Assembly: GCF_012932145.1 (NCBI RefSeq)
Contig: NZ_MWOK01000029.1
Location: 1-40,998 of the forward strand
DNA length: 40,998 nucleotides
Source: Acidovorax sp. SRB_14
GTDB lineage: Bacteria; Pseudomonadota; Gammaproteobacteria; Burkholderiales; Burkholderiaceae_C
Direction: 5' to 3'
Position numbers and translations under genes: made by a program. Shown here one piece after another: positions 24,360-33,827 of the stretch. The notes beneath the pieces are model-generated. The model was given only the letters and a program-made list of their open reading frames with translations. It ran no database searches and was not told the origin of the DNA. Within the stretch, counting starts at the first letter, position 1. Every line of letters begins with the position of its first letter.

Positions 24360-25559
24360 TCAGGCCACCTCGATCAGCGGCGTGCGGGCGGCCGCCCAGG
24401 CCAGCGCCCCGGTCAAGGCCGCCATGGCGACGCAAAAAATCACCAGGGCCGCCGCCAGGCCCAGCCCATCGGAAAGCCAGCCCACGGCCAGGATTGGCGC
24501 AATGGTGCCGATGTAGCCCACCACCAGATACGTGGACAGCAGGCCGGCACGGGTCTCGGGCCGGGCCACCTTGTTGACGATGGCGATGCCGGCCAGGTTC
24601 ACCAGCCCGTGCCCGGCCGAGGTGGTCAGCACGCTGAGCACGAACAGCACCGACCACTGGGTGAACGAGGTGGCGATCAGCAGCAGGTTGCACGCGGCCA
24701 GCAGGCCCAGCCCCCAGACGGCGCAGGTCTTGGTGTGCACCGGCCGGGCCAGCCACTGCACGAGCGCCGACAGGAACAGGATCATGGCGATCGACAAACC
24801 GCTCACGGCCGGCCCGTGCCAGGGCACCATGCGCTCCATGAAGCTCGGGGCCAGCGAGGCATAGAGCCCGAAGATGCCGAAGGTGCCGAACGCCCCCAGA
24901 CAGGCCACCATGAAAGGCCGCCGCACCGCCGGCCGGGGCAAGGTGATGCGCGGCAGCCAGTCGCGCAGCACCAGCGGTGGCTGCGGGGCCGCCGCCACCT
25001 GCGCTTCCACGCGGACCTGGAACAGCGCATAAATCGCCAGCGCGCCCAGCAACAGGCTGGGTACATAGGCCGTGACCAGGGGCTGCGGCACCCACTGGGC
25101 CACCAGCCCGCCCACCAGCGGGCCCATGCCAAAGCCCAGCGCCATGGCGAAGCTCGTCATGGCCGACGCGCGCATCACCTGGCTGGGACGGCTCAGCTGC
25201 GTGAGCCCCAGCGAGGTCGAGGTGGTGATCATTCCCGAGGCAATGCCGATGAGCACGCGGCTGGCCACGAAGGAGGGCACGCTCCAGGCCACCGCCGACA
25301 GCAGCACCCCGGCATACACCAGAATGAGCCCCCAGCGCAGCACCGGCAGAAAGCCGAAGCGGTCGCTGAGCCGCCCCAGGAACAGCAGGCTGGACAGCGC
25401 GCCCACCATGTAGGCGACGTAGATGCCGGTGATGTGGCTGGGCTGCAGCCCCCAGCGCGCCTGGTACAGCGGGTACAGCGGGCTCGCCAGCGCCGTGCCC
25501 ATGACGCCGACACACATCGCGAAACACACCCAGGCAAACGCAGGCCAGTGACGTTGCAT
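24360..25559 (-). CDS. MFS transporter
   Basis: Major facilitator with 399 residues and about twelve hydrophobic helices. The loop between helices 2 and 3 carries the signature FLGRLSDRFGFLPVLRWG (family motif G-x-L-S-D-R-x-G). SLGLTQLSRPSQVMRASAMT and FGMGPLVGGLVAQW are typical of drug or metabolite exporters of this size. The start MQRHWPAFAWVCFAM at 25559 places the first helix correctly; longer frames upstream run into low-complexity DNA. It is convergent with the thioredoxin gene and lies downstream of the PaaK-like gene on the same strand. The substrate is unknown. Confidence 0.88.
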   Translation of the reverse strand: MQRHWPAFAWVCFAMCVGVMGTALASPLYPLYQARWGLQPSHITGIYVAYMVGALSSLLFLGRLSDRFGFLPVLRWGLILVYAGVLLSAVAWSVPSFVASRVLIGIASGMITTSTSLGLTQLSRPSQVMRASAMTSFAMALGFGMGPLVGGLVAQWVPQPLVTAYVPSLLLGALAIYALFQVRVEAQVAAAPQPPLVLRDWLPRITLPRPAVRRPFMVACLGAFGTFGIFGLYASLAPSFMERMVPWHGPAVSGLSIAMILFLSALVQWLARPVHTKTCAVWGLGLLAACNLLLIATSFTQWSVLFVLSVLTTSAGHGLVNLAGIAIVNKVARPETRAGLLSTYLVVGYIGTIAPILAVGWLSDGLGLAAALVIFCVAMAALTGALAWAAARTPLIEVA

Positions 25560-25598
25560 ATCCGGCAAACAGGCGCCCCACGGGCGGCCTGCGCTTCT

Positions 25599-25625
25599 GA
25601 AAAGAAGGAAGAGAAGGGGAAAAAG
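25599..25625 (+). other. 27-nt homopurine tract
   Basis: An unbroken run of A and G lies in the 196-bp gap between the MFS transporter start and the end of the PaaK-like gene. On the coding (minus) strand it is a polypyrimidine leader. The rest of the gap shows no gene or clear terminator. Confidence 0.6.
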
Positions 25626-25755
25626 CCGCTGGCGCGCGGAACCGGCACACACGGCTTTTCTGCTGCCCCGGGGCCGGCGCAGCGACCGCCGCAACCCGGA
25701 GCGGGGAAGCGGGCATTCTACGGAAAAACCCGCATACCGCGCCTGGCCGTGCGGC

Positions 25756-27144
25756 TCAGCGGCTGCAGGCCACGATGCGGCAGGCCTTGCCGCTGCGCCC
25801 GCGCGGCACGCTCTGGCCCAGGCGCACGCGCACCTGGACCTGCACCACCCCCTGGGCACCGGCAAAGGCCTTCAAGGCCGCAGAGCAGCGCGCGGCGGCA
25901 GCGCGACCCGTCTCGCCTTCGAGCGGCAGGTGCAGTTCCAGCATGTGCCGGTCCAGCTGGCGCAGGTGAAAATCGAACACGCCGGCCTCCTCCTCCAGCA
26001 CCGTGCTCAGGGCCAGCGGCAGCAGCGTGACGCAGCGCCCACCCCGGCCCGCCATGCGCAGCGGATCGTCCTGGCGCCCCTGCACCGTGAACACCGGCAG
26101 CGGCGAGCCGCAGGCACAGGGCCCGGCCTGCAGCGTGACGCGGTCGCCCAGGTCGTAGCGCACCAGGGGCTGCACCGCATTGGCCAGATTGGTCAGCAGC
26201 ACGCTGCACGAAGGCTGGCCCGCGGGCACCGGCCGGTGGTGCTCGTCCACCGGCTCCAAAACGTGCCAGTCGGCGTTGAGGTGCATGCCCCCGTGGGCGC
26301 ACTCCCAGCCCATGGCCAGGAACTCGGATGTCCCATAGCTGTTGCGCACCGCCGAACCCAGATTTTTTTCGATGTGCGTGCGCACCGCCGCGCCCAGTGT
26401 CTCGCCCCCGGTCCAGACTTCGCGCGGCGCGATGCGCAAGCTGCCGCGCGCCGCCTCGTCGGCCAGCAGGGCAGCCGCCGTCGGGTAGGTGGCCAGCACG
26501 GTCGGCGCGAAATCGTTGAGTTCCGCCACCAGCTCGGCCAGTGGCGCCTGGATGGAAAAGCTGCGCAAGCGGGTGCCCAGCCAGGGGTTGAGGGCGGCCA
26601 TCCGCAGCAGCGACACATGGCTGGCGAAATGCCCGCCCAGTGCGCCGACAAAAGCCGTGCGCTCGGCCAGGCCCAGCGGATCGAGCCAGCGCGCCAGCGG
26701 TTGGGGCGGGCTGCGGCGCAGCGCCTCCAGCGCGTCGTACACCGCCATGGCCTGCGCATCCTGCACAAAGATGCCCGGATGTCCGCTGGTGCCCGAGCTC
26801 TCCCACACCATGTACCGGCCCATCCAGGGCTCGGCCAGGCGTGCGGGGTCGGCGGTGAACGCGCGCAAGGCATCGAGCTCCAGGCGGGGATCGGTCACCC
26901 AGTCTTCGAACCGCTCCATCAGCTGGGCGCGCGTGACCACCGGCAGCTGGCACAAGGGCGTGTCGGGCCGGACAGACGCCGGCCACAGTGCCCGGTACAG
27001 GCGCGAGCCGCGCAGCACGGCCTCCAGCAGCAGCGCCAGCCGGGCCCGCTGGCGCTGCACCACGCCCTCGGCGTCTCCCCTGTCGACCGCCAGCACATCT
27101 GCGGACACGGTCCACAGGCGCAACGGATCGAACACGGTACTCAT
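25756..27144 (-). CDS. PaaK/CapK-like adenylate-forming enzyme
   Basis: Protein of 462 residues related to phenylacetate-CoA ligase. The phosphate-binding loop is WESSGTSGHPGIF (about 114-126). NSYGTSEFLAMGWECAHGGMH in the middle is the adenylate-forming A5-type motif, and VRYDLGDRVTL the later A8-like region. It should activate a carboxylic acid with ATP, but whether it passes the acyl group to CoA is not clear. The C-terminal lysine region differs from PaaK. It diverges from the PHA-synthase-like gene across 231 bp and precedes an MFS transporter, so it may supply or handle acyl groups in that context. Substrate not identifiable. Confidence 0.82.
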   Translation of the reverse strand: MSTVFDPLRLWTVSADVLAVDRGDAEGVVQRQRARLALLLEAVLRGSRLYRALWPASVRPDTPLCQLPVVTRAQLMERFEDWVTDPRLELDALRAFTADPARLAEPWMGRYMVWESSGTSGHPGIFVQDAQAMAVYDALEALRRSPPQPLARWLDPLGLAERTAFVGALGGHFASHVSLLRMAALNPWLGTRLRSFSIQAPLAELVAELNDFAPTVLATYPTAAALLADEAARGSLRIAPREVWTGGETLGAAVRTHIEKNLGSAVRNSYGTSEFLAMGWECAHGGMHLNADWHVLEPVDEHHRPVPAGQPSCSVLLTNLANAVQPLVRYDLGDRVTLQAGPCACGSPLPVFTVQGRQDDPLRMAGRGGRCVTLLPLALSTVLEEEAGVFDFHLRQLDRHMLELHLPLEGETGRAAAARCSAALKAFAGAQGVVQVQVRVRLGQSVPRGRSGKACRIVACSR

Positions 27145-27246
27145 GGGTCATGCCCTTTTCAAGTTGGCTGCGGGTGCGCTCCGGCGGATACCGCGAAGCG
27201 GCTGCAATGCCCCCTATTAAAGCGCTGCGCCCGCACCCGCCGCCAC

Positions 27247-27264
27247 CCGCAAGTCCGCTTGCGG
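27247..27264. other. Hairpin in the PaaK-like/phaC divergent region
   Basis: CCGCAAG and CTTGCGG flank TCCG, a perfect 7-bp inverted repeat in the 231-bp divergent region. It could be an operator or chance in GC-rich DNA; nothing else in that gap stands out. Confidence 0.3.
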
Positions 27265-27375
27265 CGCATGGGCATCGAAAATCCACTTTGCCTTGTGGCC
27301 CCGCACGCCACGCGAGCGCACTATCATGAAGCACGCTGCAGTGCGGACTGTCCTTCACCTCTGCCTCTCCACGCC

Positions 27376-29154
27376 ATGGCCCAACCGTCCGACCCCTCGC
27401 CCGCCCCACCCGGCAGACGTGCGGCACATGCCGCAGAAACCCCCACCGAAAAATTGGACCGCCTGGTCCATGCCGGCGGCGCCGAATTCACAGGCGGGCT
27501 GTCCCCGGTGTCGCTGGCCTTGGCCGCTGCGGACTGGGCCTGGCACCTGGGCGTGTCGCCCGGCCGGCAGCTGCAGCTGGCGGCACTGGCCGCCCGCCTC
27601 TGGGCCGACACGCTGCACGCCCATGGGCGCGCGCCCGAGGCAGACGGCGTCCCCGACGAGGATCCGCGCTTTCGCCACGACGCCTGGGCGCACTGGCCCT
27701 ACAGCCAGATGCGCGCGGGCTTTCACAATGCCGAAGCCTTCTGGCGCGAGGCCAGCTGGGCGCCCGGCATGACCGCGCACCACACCGACCTCACGCGCTT
27801 CTTCGCGCGCCAGTGGCTGGACATGCTGGCCCCCGCGAACTGGCCCGCCACCAACCCCCTGGTGCTGCGCGATGCGCTGGAGTCGGGCGGCACACGGCTG
27901 CGCCAGGGCGCGCGCCACTGGCTGGCCGACGCGAGCGGCGTGCCCCTGCCGGGCGAGCCCGAGCGCATCCCTGCCTTCCAGGTCGGCCGCGACGTGGCCG
28001 TGACGCCGGGCGCGGTGGTGTACCGCAATCCACTCATCGAGCTGATCCGCTACGCGCCGCAGACACCGACGGTGCACCCCGAGCCGGTGCTGATCGTGCC
28101 GTCGTGGATCATGAAGTACTACATCCTCGACCTGTCGCCGCACAACTCGCTGGTGCGCTACCTGGTGGGCCGGGGCCATACCGTGTACATGCTGTCGTGG
28201 CGCAACCCCGACGCCGCGGACAGCGATCTGTCGATGGACGATTACCTGCGCCTGGGCGTACTGGACGCGCTGCAGGCAGTGGCCACGCAGGGCGATCGCA
28301 AGACGCCCGTGCATGCCGTGGGCTACTGCCTGGGCGGCACGCTGCTGGCCATTGCCGCAGCGGCCATGGCGCGCGCAGGCGGGGTGGCCGAGCAGGACCT
28401 GCTGTCGCCGCTGAAGACGCTGACCCTGCTGGCGGCGCAAACCGATTTTTCCGATCCGGGCGAGCTGGGCCTGTTCATCGACGAAGGGCAGATCGACCTG
28501 CTCGACCACATCACCCGCAGCCAGGGCTACCTGTCGGGCAAGCAGATGGCGGGCTCGTTCCAGTTCCTGCACTCGCGCGACCTGGTCTGGGCGCGGCGCA
28601 TGCGCGAGTACCTGCTGGGCGAGCGCGACCAGTCCAACGACCTGATGGCCTGGAACGCCGACACCACGCGCATGCCCGCGCGCATGCACCACGAGTACCT
28701 GACCGAGCTGTACCTGCACAACGCGCTGGCCACCCACAACTACTGCGCCGAGGGGCAGGCGGTCTCGCTGGCCGACCTCCAGCCACCGATGTTCCTGGTG
28801 GGCACGCAGCGCGACCACGTCTCGCCCTGGCGCTCGGTCTACAAGCTGCACCAGCTGTGCGACGCCGAGATCACCTTCGTGCTGGCCAGCGGCGGGCACA
28901 ACGCCGGCATCGTCTCGGAGCCGGGCCACCCGCACCGCAGCTACCAGATCCACACGCGGCCCGCGCGGGGCCGCTGGACCGAGCCCGGCGCATGGGCGGC
29001 CAAGGCCCCCTCGCACGAAGGCTCGTGGTGGCCCGCTTGGCAGGCCTGGCTGGCCCGGCACTCCTCGCGCAGGCAGGCGACCTCCCCCATCGCGGCAGGC
29101 ACCGTGCTGTGCGACGCACCGGGCACCTACGTGCTGCAACGCTACAAGGAATAG
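27376..29154 (+). CDS. Polyhydroxyalkanoate synthase-like protein (divergent PhaC)
   Basis: Alpha/beta-hydrolase-fold polymerase of 592 residues, class I in size. The lipase-like box GYCLGG carries C318, with D480 in VGTQRDHVSPW and H508 in SGGHNAGIV, so the Cys-Asp-His triad is intact. PSWIMKYYILDLSPHNSLVRYL and YMLSWRNPDAADSDLSMDDY are PhaC signatures. The N-terminal region (HWPYSQMRAGFHNAEAFWRE) differs from standard PhaC1 proteins, which suggests the divergent second-synthase clade. No phaA, phaB or phasin gene is nearby. The open frame runs far upstream, but the ATG at 27376 is where PhaC-like sequence begins. Polymer production is likely but not certain. Confidence 0.88.
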   Translation: MAQPSDPSPAPPGRRAAHAAETPTEKLDRLVHAGGAEFTGGLSPVSLALAAADWAWHLGVSPGRQLQLAALAARLWADTLHAHGRAPEADGVPDEDPRFRHDAWAHWPYSQMRAGFHNAEAFWREASWAPGMTAHHTDLTRFFARQWLDMLAPANWPATNPLVLRDALESGGTRLRQGARHWLADASGVPLPGEPERIPAFQVGRDVAVTPGAVVYRNPLIELIRYAPQTPTVHPEPVLIVPSWIMKYYILDLSPHNSLVRYLVGRGHTVYMLSWRNPDAADSDLSMDDYLRLGVLDALQAVATQGDRKTPVHAVGYCLGGTLLAIAAAAMARAGGVAEQDLLSPLKTLTLLAAQTDFSDPGELGLFIDEGQIDLLDHITRSQGYLSGKQMAGSFQFLHSRDLVWARRMREYLLGERDQSNDLMAWNADTTRMPARMHHEYLTELYLHNALATHNYCAEGQAVSLADLQPPMFLVGTQRDHVSPWRSVYKLHQLCDAEITFVLASGGHNAGIVSEPGHPHRSYQIHTRPARGRWTEPGAWAAKAPSHEGSWWPAWQAWLARHSSRRQATSPIAAGTVLCDAPGTYVLQRYKE

Positions 29155-29260
29155 GCACCGGGCCCCGCGCTGCGCCATGCCTGCGCCGGCGTCCACTGCC
29201 CCATTCCCGTGACCCCTGAGGGGCGTGGACCGCCGGAACCGGGCGGCGTGCGCCGATATG

Positions 29261-29318
29261 GAGCAAAAAGGCCTCCAGCCCATACCCAACCAGCGCCAAC
29301 AGCTCACTATTCCATAGC
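29261..29318 (+). repeat. Dispersed palindromic repeat, copy E (decayed)
   Basis: AAAAAGGCCTCCAGCCCATA, then CAGCGCCAACAGCTCACTAT and TCCATAG align with copy D throughout but with several changes that break the stem. It lies between the convergent phaC-like and RND genes. The surrounding 195-bp gap has no other feature apart from an 11-bp palindrome at 29213. Confidence 0.7.
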
Positions 29319-29349
29319 AAGTCTGGGCTGCAGGCGCTGGACACCCGGT

Positions 29350-32300
29350 TCAGGCGTCGGCCACGGCGTGCGGCGTGTCGTGGGCCGTGGCCGTCTTGGC
29401 GCCGGGCACGGAGCGGCGCGCAAACAGCGAATACATGGTCGGCACCACGAAGATGGTCAGCAGCGTGCCCAGCGACATGCCGCCCACGATCACCCAGCCG
29501 ATCTGCGTGCGGGTTTCGGCGCCGGCACCCGACGCCAGTGCCAACGGCAAGGCCCCCAGCACCATGGCGCCCGTGGTCATCAGGATGGGCCGCAGGCGCT
29601 GCGCCGAGGCCTTGATGAGCGCATCGACCATGTCCACGCCCTGCGCGCGCAACTGGTTCGTGAACTCGACGATCAGGATGCCGTGCTTGGTGATCAGGCC
29701 GACCAGGGTGATCAGACCGATCTGCGAGTACACGTTGAGCGAGCCGCCGCTCCATTTGAGCGCCAGCAGCGCGCCGATCATGGACAGTGGCACCGAGAGC
29801 ATGATGACCAGCGGATCGATGAAGCTCTCGAACTGCGCGGCCAGCACCAGGAAGATGAACACCAGCGCCAGCACGAACACGATGCCCAGCGCGCCCCGCG
29901 AGCTCTTGAACTCGCGCGAGGTGCCGTTGAGGTCGGTGGTGTAGCCGGGCTTGAGCAGCTTGGCGGCCGTGGTGTCCATGAAAGTCAGCGCTTCGCCCAG
30001 CGAATAGTCGGGCGAGAGGTTGGCCGTGATGGTCGCCGAGCGGCGCTGGCCGAAGTGGTTGAGCTCGCGCGGGCTCACGCTCTCGCGCACCGTGACCAGG
30101 GCCGAGAGCGGAATCATCGCGTCGGAGCGCCCGCGCACATAGATGCCATCGATGTCCTCGGGCGCCGTGCGGCCGCTGGGCTGGGTCTGCACGATCACGT
30201 CGTACTGCTCGGCGTCGCGCTTGTAGCGGGTCACGGTGCGCCCGCCCAGCATGGTCTCGATGGCCTTAGCGACCACGTCCACGTTCACGCCCAGGTCGGC
30301 CGCGCGCTCGCGGTTCACGTCGATGCGCAGTTCGGGCTTGTTCAGGCGCAGGTCGACGTCGGGCGAGGTGATGCCCGGGTTCTTCGCCATCTCGGCCACC
30401 ATCTGCTCGGCCACGGCGCTGAGGTTCTCGTAGCTGTCCGAGGTCTGGATGACGTAGTTCAGCGGCCGCGACCGGAAGCCCTGGCCCAGCGAGGGCGGCG
30501 TGATCGGGAACGCGCTCACGCCGGGCAGGCTGGCCAGGCGCGGCTGCAGCTCGCGCGCGATGTCCAGCGTGCTGCGCGTGCGGTTTTCCCAGTCCACCGT
30601 GCGGTACACCACGCTGCCTTGCGACACCGTGGGATTGCCGATGTTGGCGAAGATGCGGTCGAACTCGGGGTAGTCGCGGCCAATCTTCTCCAGTTCCAGC
30701 GCATAGCGGTTGGTGTAATCGAGCGTGGCGCCGTCGGGCGCGGTGATGTTGGCCAGGATGGTGCCGCGGTCTTCGAGGGGCGAGAGCTCCTGCTTCATGG
30801 TCGGGTACACCCACACCAGGCCCAGGCCGCTGAGCGCCATCGCGCCGACCACGATCCAGCGCGCCTGGAACACCTTGCCGCGCAGGCCGCCGCCGGGCTT
30901 GCCGGGCGTTTGCCAGCGCGCGGTCACGATCCAGCGCAGCAGGCGGCCGTAGGCGCCGGACAGCGCCGTGAGCCAGCGCTCCATGCTGCGGTCGAACCAG
31001 TTGGGCTGGGGGTTGTGCTTGAGCAACAGCGAACACATCATGGGCGAGAGCGTCAGCGCCACGAAGCCCGACACCACCACCGCCCCGGCCAGCGCCAGCG
31101 CAAACTCGACAAACAGGCGCCCCGTGCGCCCCGGCGTGAAGGCCAGCGGCGCATACACGGCCACCAGCGTGAGCGTCATGGCGACGATGGCAAAGCCGAT
31201 CTCGCGCGCGCCCTTGATCGCGGCCGAAAACGGGTCCAGCCCCTCCTCGATGTGGCGGTAGATGTTCTCCAGCATCACGATGGCGTCGTCCACCACCAGG
31301 CCGATCGCCAGCACCAGCGCCAGCAGCGTGAGCGTGTTGATCGAAAAGCCCGCCAGCGACATCAACGCAAAGCTGCCCACCAGGCTCACGGGAATGGTGA
31401 TGATGGGAATGATGGACGCGCGCAGGGTGCGCAGGAACACGAAGATCACCAGCGCCACCAGCACCACCGCCTCGGCGATGGTGGTGTAGACGCTCTTGAC
31501 CGAGCGGTCGATGAAGATGGAGTTGTCGTTGGCGACATCGATCGTGACGTCGGCCGGCAGGTCGGCCTTGAGCGTGGGCAGCATGGCGCGCACTCCTGCC
31601 GACAGTTCCAACGGGTTGGCCGTGGCCTGGCGGATCACGCCCACCGAAATCGCTTCGCGCCCATTGAGCCGCACCTTGCTGCGGTCGCTGGCGGCGCCCT
31701 CTTCGACCCGCGCCACATCGCGCAGCCGCACCGGAAAGCCATTGACCGTGCGCAGCACGATGTCGGCGAACTGGCCCGGCTGGCCCAGGTCGGTCTGCGA
31801 GGTGACGCTGAACTCGCGCTGCTGCGACTCGATGCGGCCGGCCGGCAGTTCAAGGTTGTTGCGCCGGATCGCGTCCTCCACGTCCTGCGTCGTCAGGCGG
31901 TAGCCGGCCAGGCGCTGCGGGTCGAGCCAGACGCGCATGGCGTAGCGGCGCTCGCCATAGATGGGCACATCGGCCACGCCGGTCACCGTCTGCAGGCGGG
32001 GCTTGACGATGCGGTTGAGCAGGTCGTTGATCTGCAGCGGGCTCAGGGTGTCACTGCTGAAAGCCAGCCACATCACCGGAAACGCATCGGCCTCGACCTT
32101 GGCAATGACAGGCTCGTCCACCGCGTCGGGCAGGCGGTTGCGCACGCGTGCGGTGCGGTCGCGCACCTCGGCGGCGGCATTGTCGGCGTCCTTTTCGAGG
32201 CGAAAGCGCACCGAGATCTGGCTGCGCTCGGCCCGGCTGATCGAGGTGATCACATCCACGCCGTCGATGCCGGCGATGGAGTCTTCGAGCGGCTTGGTCA

Positions 32301-32487
32301 CCTGCGACTCGATCACCTCGGCCGACGCGCCCGCATAGGTCACGCTGACGGTGACGACGGGCTCGTCGATCTTCGGGTACTCGCGCACCGACAGGCGCGT
32401 GAAGCTCACCGCGCCGATCAGCACGATGAGCAGCGACAGCACGGTGGCGAACACCGGGCGGCGGATGGAGGTTTCGGCCAGTTGCAT
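29350..32487 (-). CDS. RND efflux pump, inner-membrane permease
   Basis: HAE1-type resistance-nodulation-division pump of 1045 residues. MQLAETSIRRPVFATVLSLLI begins helix 1, followed by a large periplasmic loop, helices 2-6, a second loop and helices 7-12. The proton-relay Asp pair lies in LAIGLVVDDAIVMLENIYRH of helix 4. FTPGRTGRLFVEFALALAGA and the C-terminal LITLVGLITKHGILIVEFTNQLR are further signatures. It exports toxic compounds from periplasm or inner leaflet; the substrate range cannot be read from sequence. The adaptor gene is 29 bp upstream. No outer-membrane channel gene is present, so it probably borrows a TolC/OprM-type protein encoded elsewhere. Confidence 0.96.
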   Translation of the reverse strand: MQLAETSIRRPVFATVLSLLIVLIGAVSFTRLSVREYPKIDEPVVTVSVTYAGASAEVIESQVTKPLEDSIAGIDGVDVITSISRAERSQISVRFRLEKDADNAAAEVRDRTARVRNRLPDAVDEPVIAKVEADAFPVMWLAFSSDTLSPLQINDLLNRIVKPRLQTVTGVADVPIYGERRYAMRVWLDPQRLAGYRLTTQDVEDAIRRNNLELPAGRIESQQREFSVTSQTDLGQPGQFADIVLRTVNGFPVRLRDVARVEEGAASDRSKVRLNGREAISVGVIRQATANPLELSAGVRAMLPTLKADLPADVTIDVANDNSIFIDRSVKSVYTTIAEAVVLVALVIFVFLRTLRASIIPIITIPVSLVGSFALMSLAGFSINTLTLLALVLAIGLVVDDAIVMLENIYRHIEEGLDPFSAAIKGAREIGFAIVAMTLTLVAVYAPLAFTPGRTGRLFVEFALALAGAVVVSGFVALTLSPMMCSLLLKHNPQPNWFDRSMERWLTALSGAYGRLLRWIVTARWQTPGKPGGGLRGKVFQARWIVVGAMALSGLGLVWVYPTMKQELSPLEDRGTILANITAPDGATLDYTNRYALELEKIGRDYPEFDRIFANIGNPTVSQGSVVYRTVDWENRTRSTLDIARELQPRLASLPGVSAFPITPPSLGQGFRSRPLNYVIQTSDSYENLSAVAEQMVAEMAKNPGITSPDVDLRLNKPELRIDVNRERAADLGVNVDVVAKAIETMLGGRTVTRYKRDAEQYDVIVQTQPSGRTAPEDIDGIYVRGRSDAMIPLSALVTVRESVSPRELNHFGQRRSATITANLSPDYSLGEALTFMDTTAAKLLKPGYTTDLNGTSREFKSSRGALGIVFVLALVFIFLVLAAQFESFIDPLVIMLSVPLSMIGALLALKWSGGSLNVYSQIGLITLVGLITKHGILIVEFTNQLRAQGVDMVDALIKASAQRLRPILMTTGAMVLGALPLALASGAGAETRTQIGWVIVGGMSLGTLLTIFVVPTMYSLFARRSVPGAKTATAHDTPHAVADA

Positions 32488-32516
32488 GGAAGAAGCGAAA
32501 GAAGGGTTCGGGGCCG

Positions 32517-33683
32517 TCAGCCGGGCTGGCGCGGCGTGGCGGCCTGCGCCTCGGGTGCGGCCTCTGGCGCCTGGGGCGATGGCACGACGCGCACCGGAGC
32601 ACGGTCCTTGGACAGGCGCTGCTGGCCCGCCGTCACCACGGTGTCACCGGGTTGCAGGCCCTGCACGACCTCGACCCAGCCGTCGCGGCGCAGCCCCAGA
32701 ACGACGCTGGTGCGCTGCGCCACCGCGATGCCGCCCTGGGCCTGCGACACCACCTTGAGCACATAGTGGCCCGCGCCGTTGGGCACGACCGCCTCTTCGG
32801 GCACCACGCTCGCATCGGCCCGCTCGCCAAACACGGCCGTGACGCGGGCAAACATGCCGGGGCGCAGGCGCAGCTGCCGGTTGTCGATGGCGGCGCGCAC
32901 GGAGACCGAACGGCCGTTGGCATCGATCTGCGGGTCAATGGCCCGAACCATGGCGCTGAAGGCCTCGCCCGGCAGCGCATCGACCTCGACGCGCGCGCTC
33001 TGGCCCACGCGCAGCTTGCCCTGGAAGCGCTCGGGCAGGCGAAAGTCGACATACACGCTGTCGAGGTCTTCGATGTTGACGATGTCGGTGCCGTCCTTGA
33101 GGTAGTCGCCCACCTGGGTGTTGCCAATGCCGGCAATGCCATCGAACGGCGCCACGATCTTCAGCCGCGCCGCCGTGGCCTGCGCCAGGGCCAGCTTGGC
33201 CTGCGCCACCTGCAGGTTCGCATCGCTCTCGTCGACCGAGCGCTGGCTGATGAAGCCTTGCGCCACCAGGTCCTGGTTGCGCTGGTGGTTGGCGCGCGCA
33301 ATCGACAGTTCGGCTTGGCTTTGCTGCACCTGCGCACGCTGCAGCTGGTCGTCCAGCTGCACCAGCAACTGGCCCTGGCGCACGCGCTGGCCATCGCGCA
33401 AGTTGAGCTGCACGATGCGCCCGCTCACCTCGGGGCGCAGCACCACGCTGCGGCGCGAGCGCAGGCTGCCCACGGCCTGAGCTTCGTCACTGAGCGCCAT
33501 GCGCCGCACCTGGGCCGCCTCCACGGCGACCGGCTGGCCGGACGCACCGGCGCCTTTCGCCGGCGCGGTGCTGGCAGGAGGAGAGGCCTGCAGCGGCGCA
33601 GTTCTCTGAAACCACCACGCCAAGGATCCCGCACCGGCAATGCCGACCGCGGCTACAAGAAGATAAATCGCTCTGGACGCCAT
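32517..33683 (-). CDS. RND efflux periplasmic adaptor subunit
   Basis: Membrane fusion protein of 388 residues. An N-terminal helix (AIYLLVAAVGIAGAGSLAWWF) anchors it, with no lipobox. The lipoyl halves are VVLRPEVSGRIVQLNLRDGQ and LKIVAPFDGIAGIGNTQVGDYL, separated by a coiled-coil hairpin (about 110-170) rich in Gln/Ala. The beta-barrel and membrane-proximal domains follow, and the tail is Pro/Ala-rich. It links the permease to an outer-membrane channel. Start ATG at 33683. No regulator gene (TetR or similar) lies beside it, and the 144-bp gap to rnhA shows no clear promoter. Confidence 0.95.
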   Translation of the reverse strand: MASRAIYLLVAAVGIAGAGSLAWWFQRTAPLQASPPASTAPAKGAGASGQPVAVEAAQVRRMALSDEAQAVGSLRSRRSVVLRPEVSGRIVQLNLRDGQRVRQGQLLVQLDDQLQRAQVQQSQAELSIARANHQRNQDLVAQGFISQRSVDESDANLQVAQAKLALAQATAARLKIVAPFDGIAGIGNTQVGDYLKDGTDIVNIEDLDSVYVDFRLPERFQGKLRVGQSARVEVDALPGEAFSAMVRAIDPQIDANGRSVSVRAAIDNRQLRLRPGMFARVTAVFGERADASVVPEEAVVPNGAGHYVLKVVSQAQGGIAVAQRTSVVLGLRRDGWVEVVQGLQPGDTVVTAGQQRLSKDRAPVRVVPSPQAPEAAPEAQAATPRQPG

Positions 33684-33827
33684 GAAAGTGACATTGGGTT
33701 ACATAAAGGGCAGCCTGTGAATGTAGCAGCGGCACGCCCCCAACGCGGCCTCGGTCGCAGCAATTCCGGCAAAGCGAGGTGCTTTTACGCAGCGTTTACA
33801 CAGACGGCAGATGGGGCCCCGGCTGCT

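Noticed and set aside
25930-27375. Upstream extension of the PHA-synthase frame
   Set aside because: It runs antisense through the PaaK-like gene and has no similarity to PhaC; the real protein begins at 27376.
29213-29223. CCCCTGAGGGG palindrome after the phaC-like gene
   Set aside because: It shares its core with 38554-38568 but lies at a 3' end and is only 11 bp; chance is likely in GC-rich DNA.
33684-33760. Sigma-70 promoter for the RND efflux genes
   Set aside because: TTCACA and TATGTA on the minus strand are only about 10 bp apart, too close for a working promoter.
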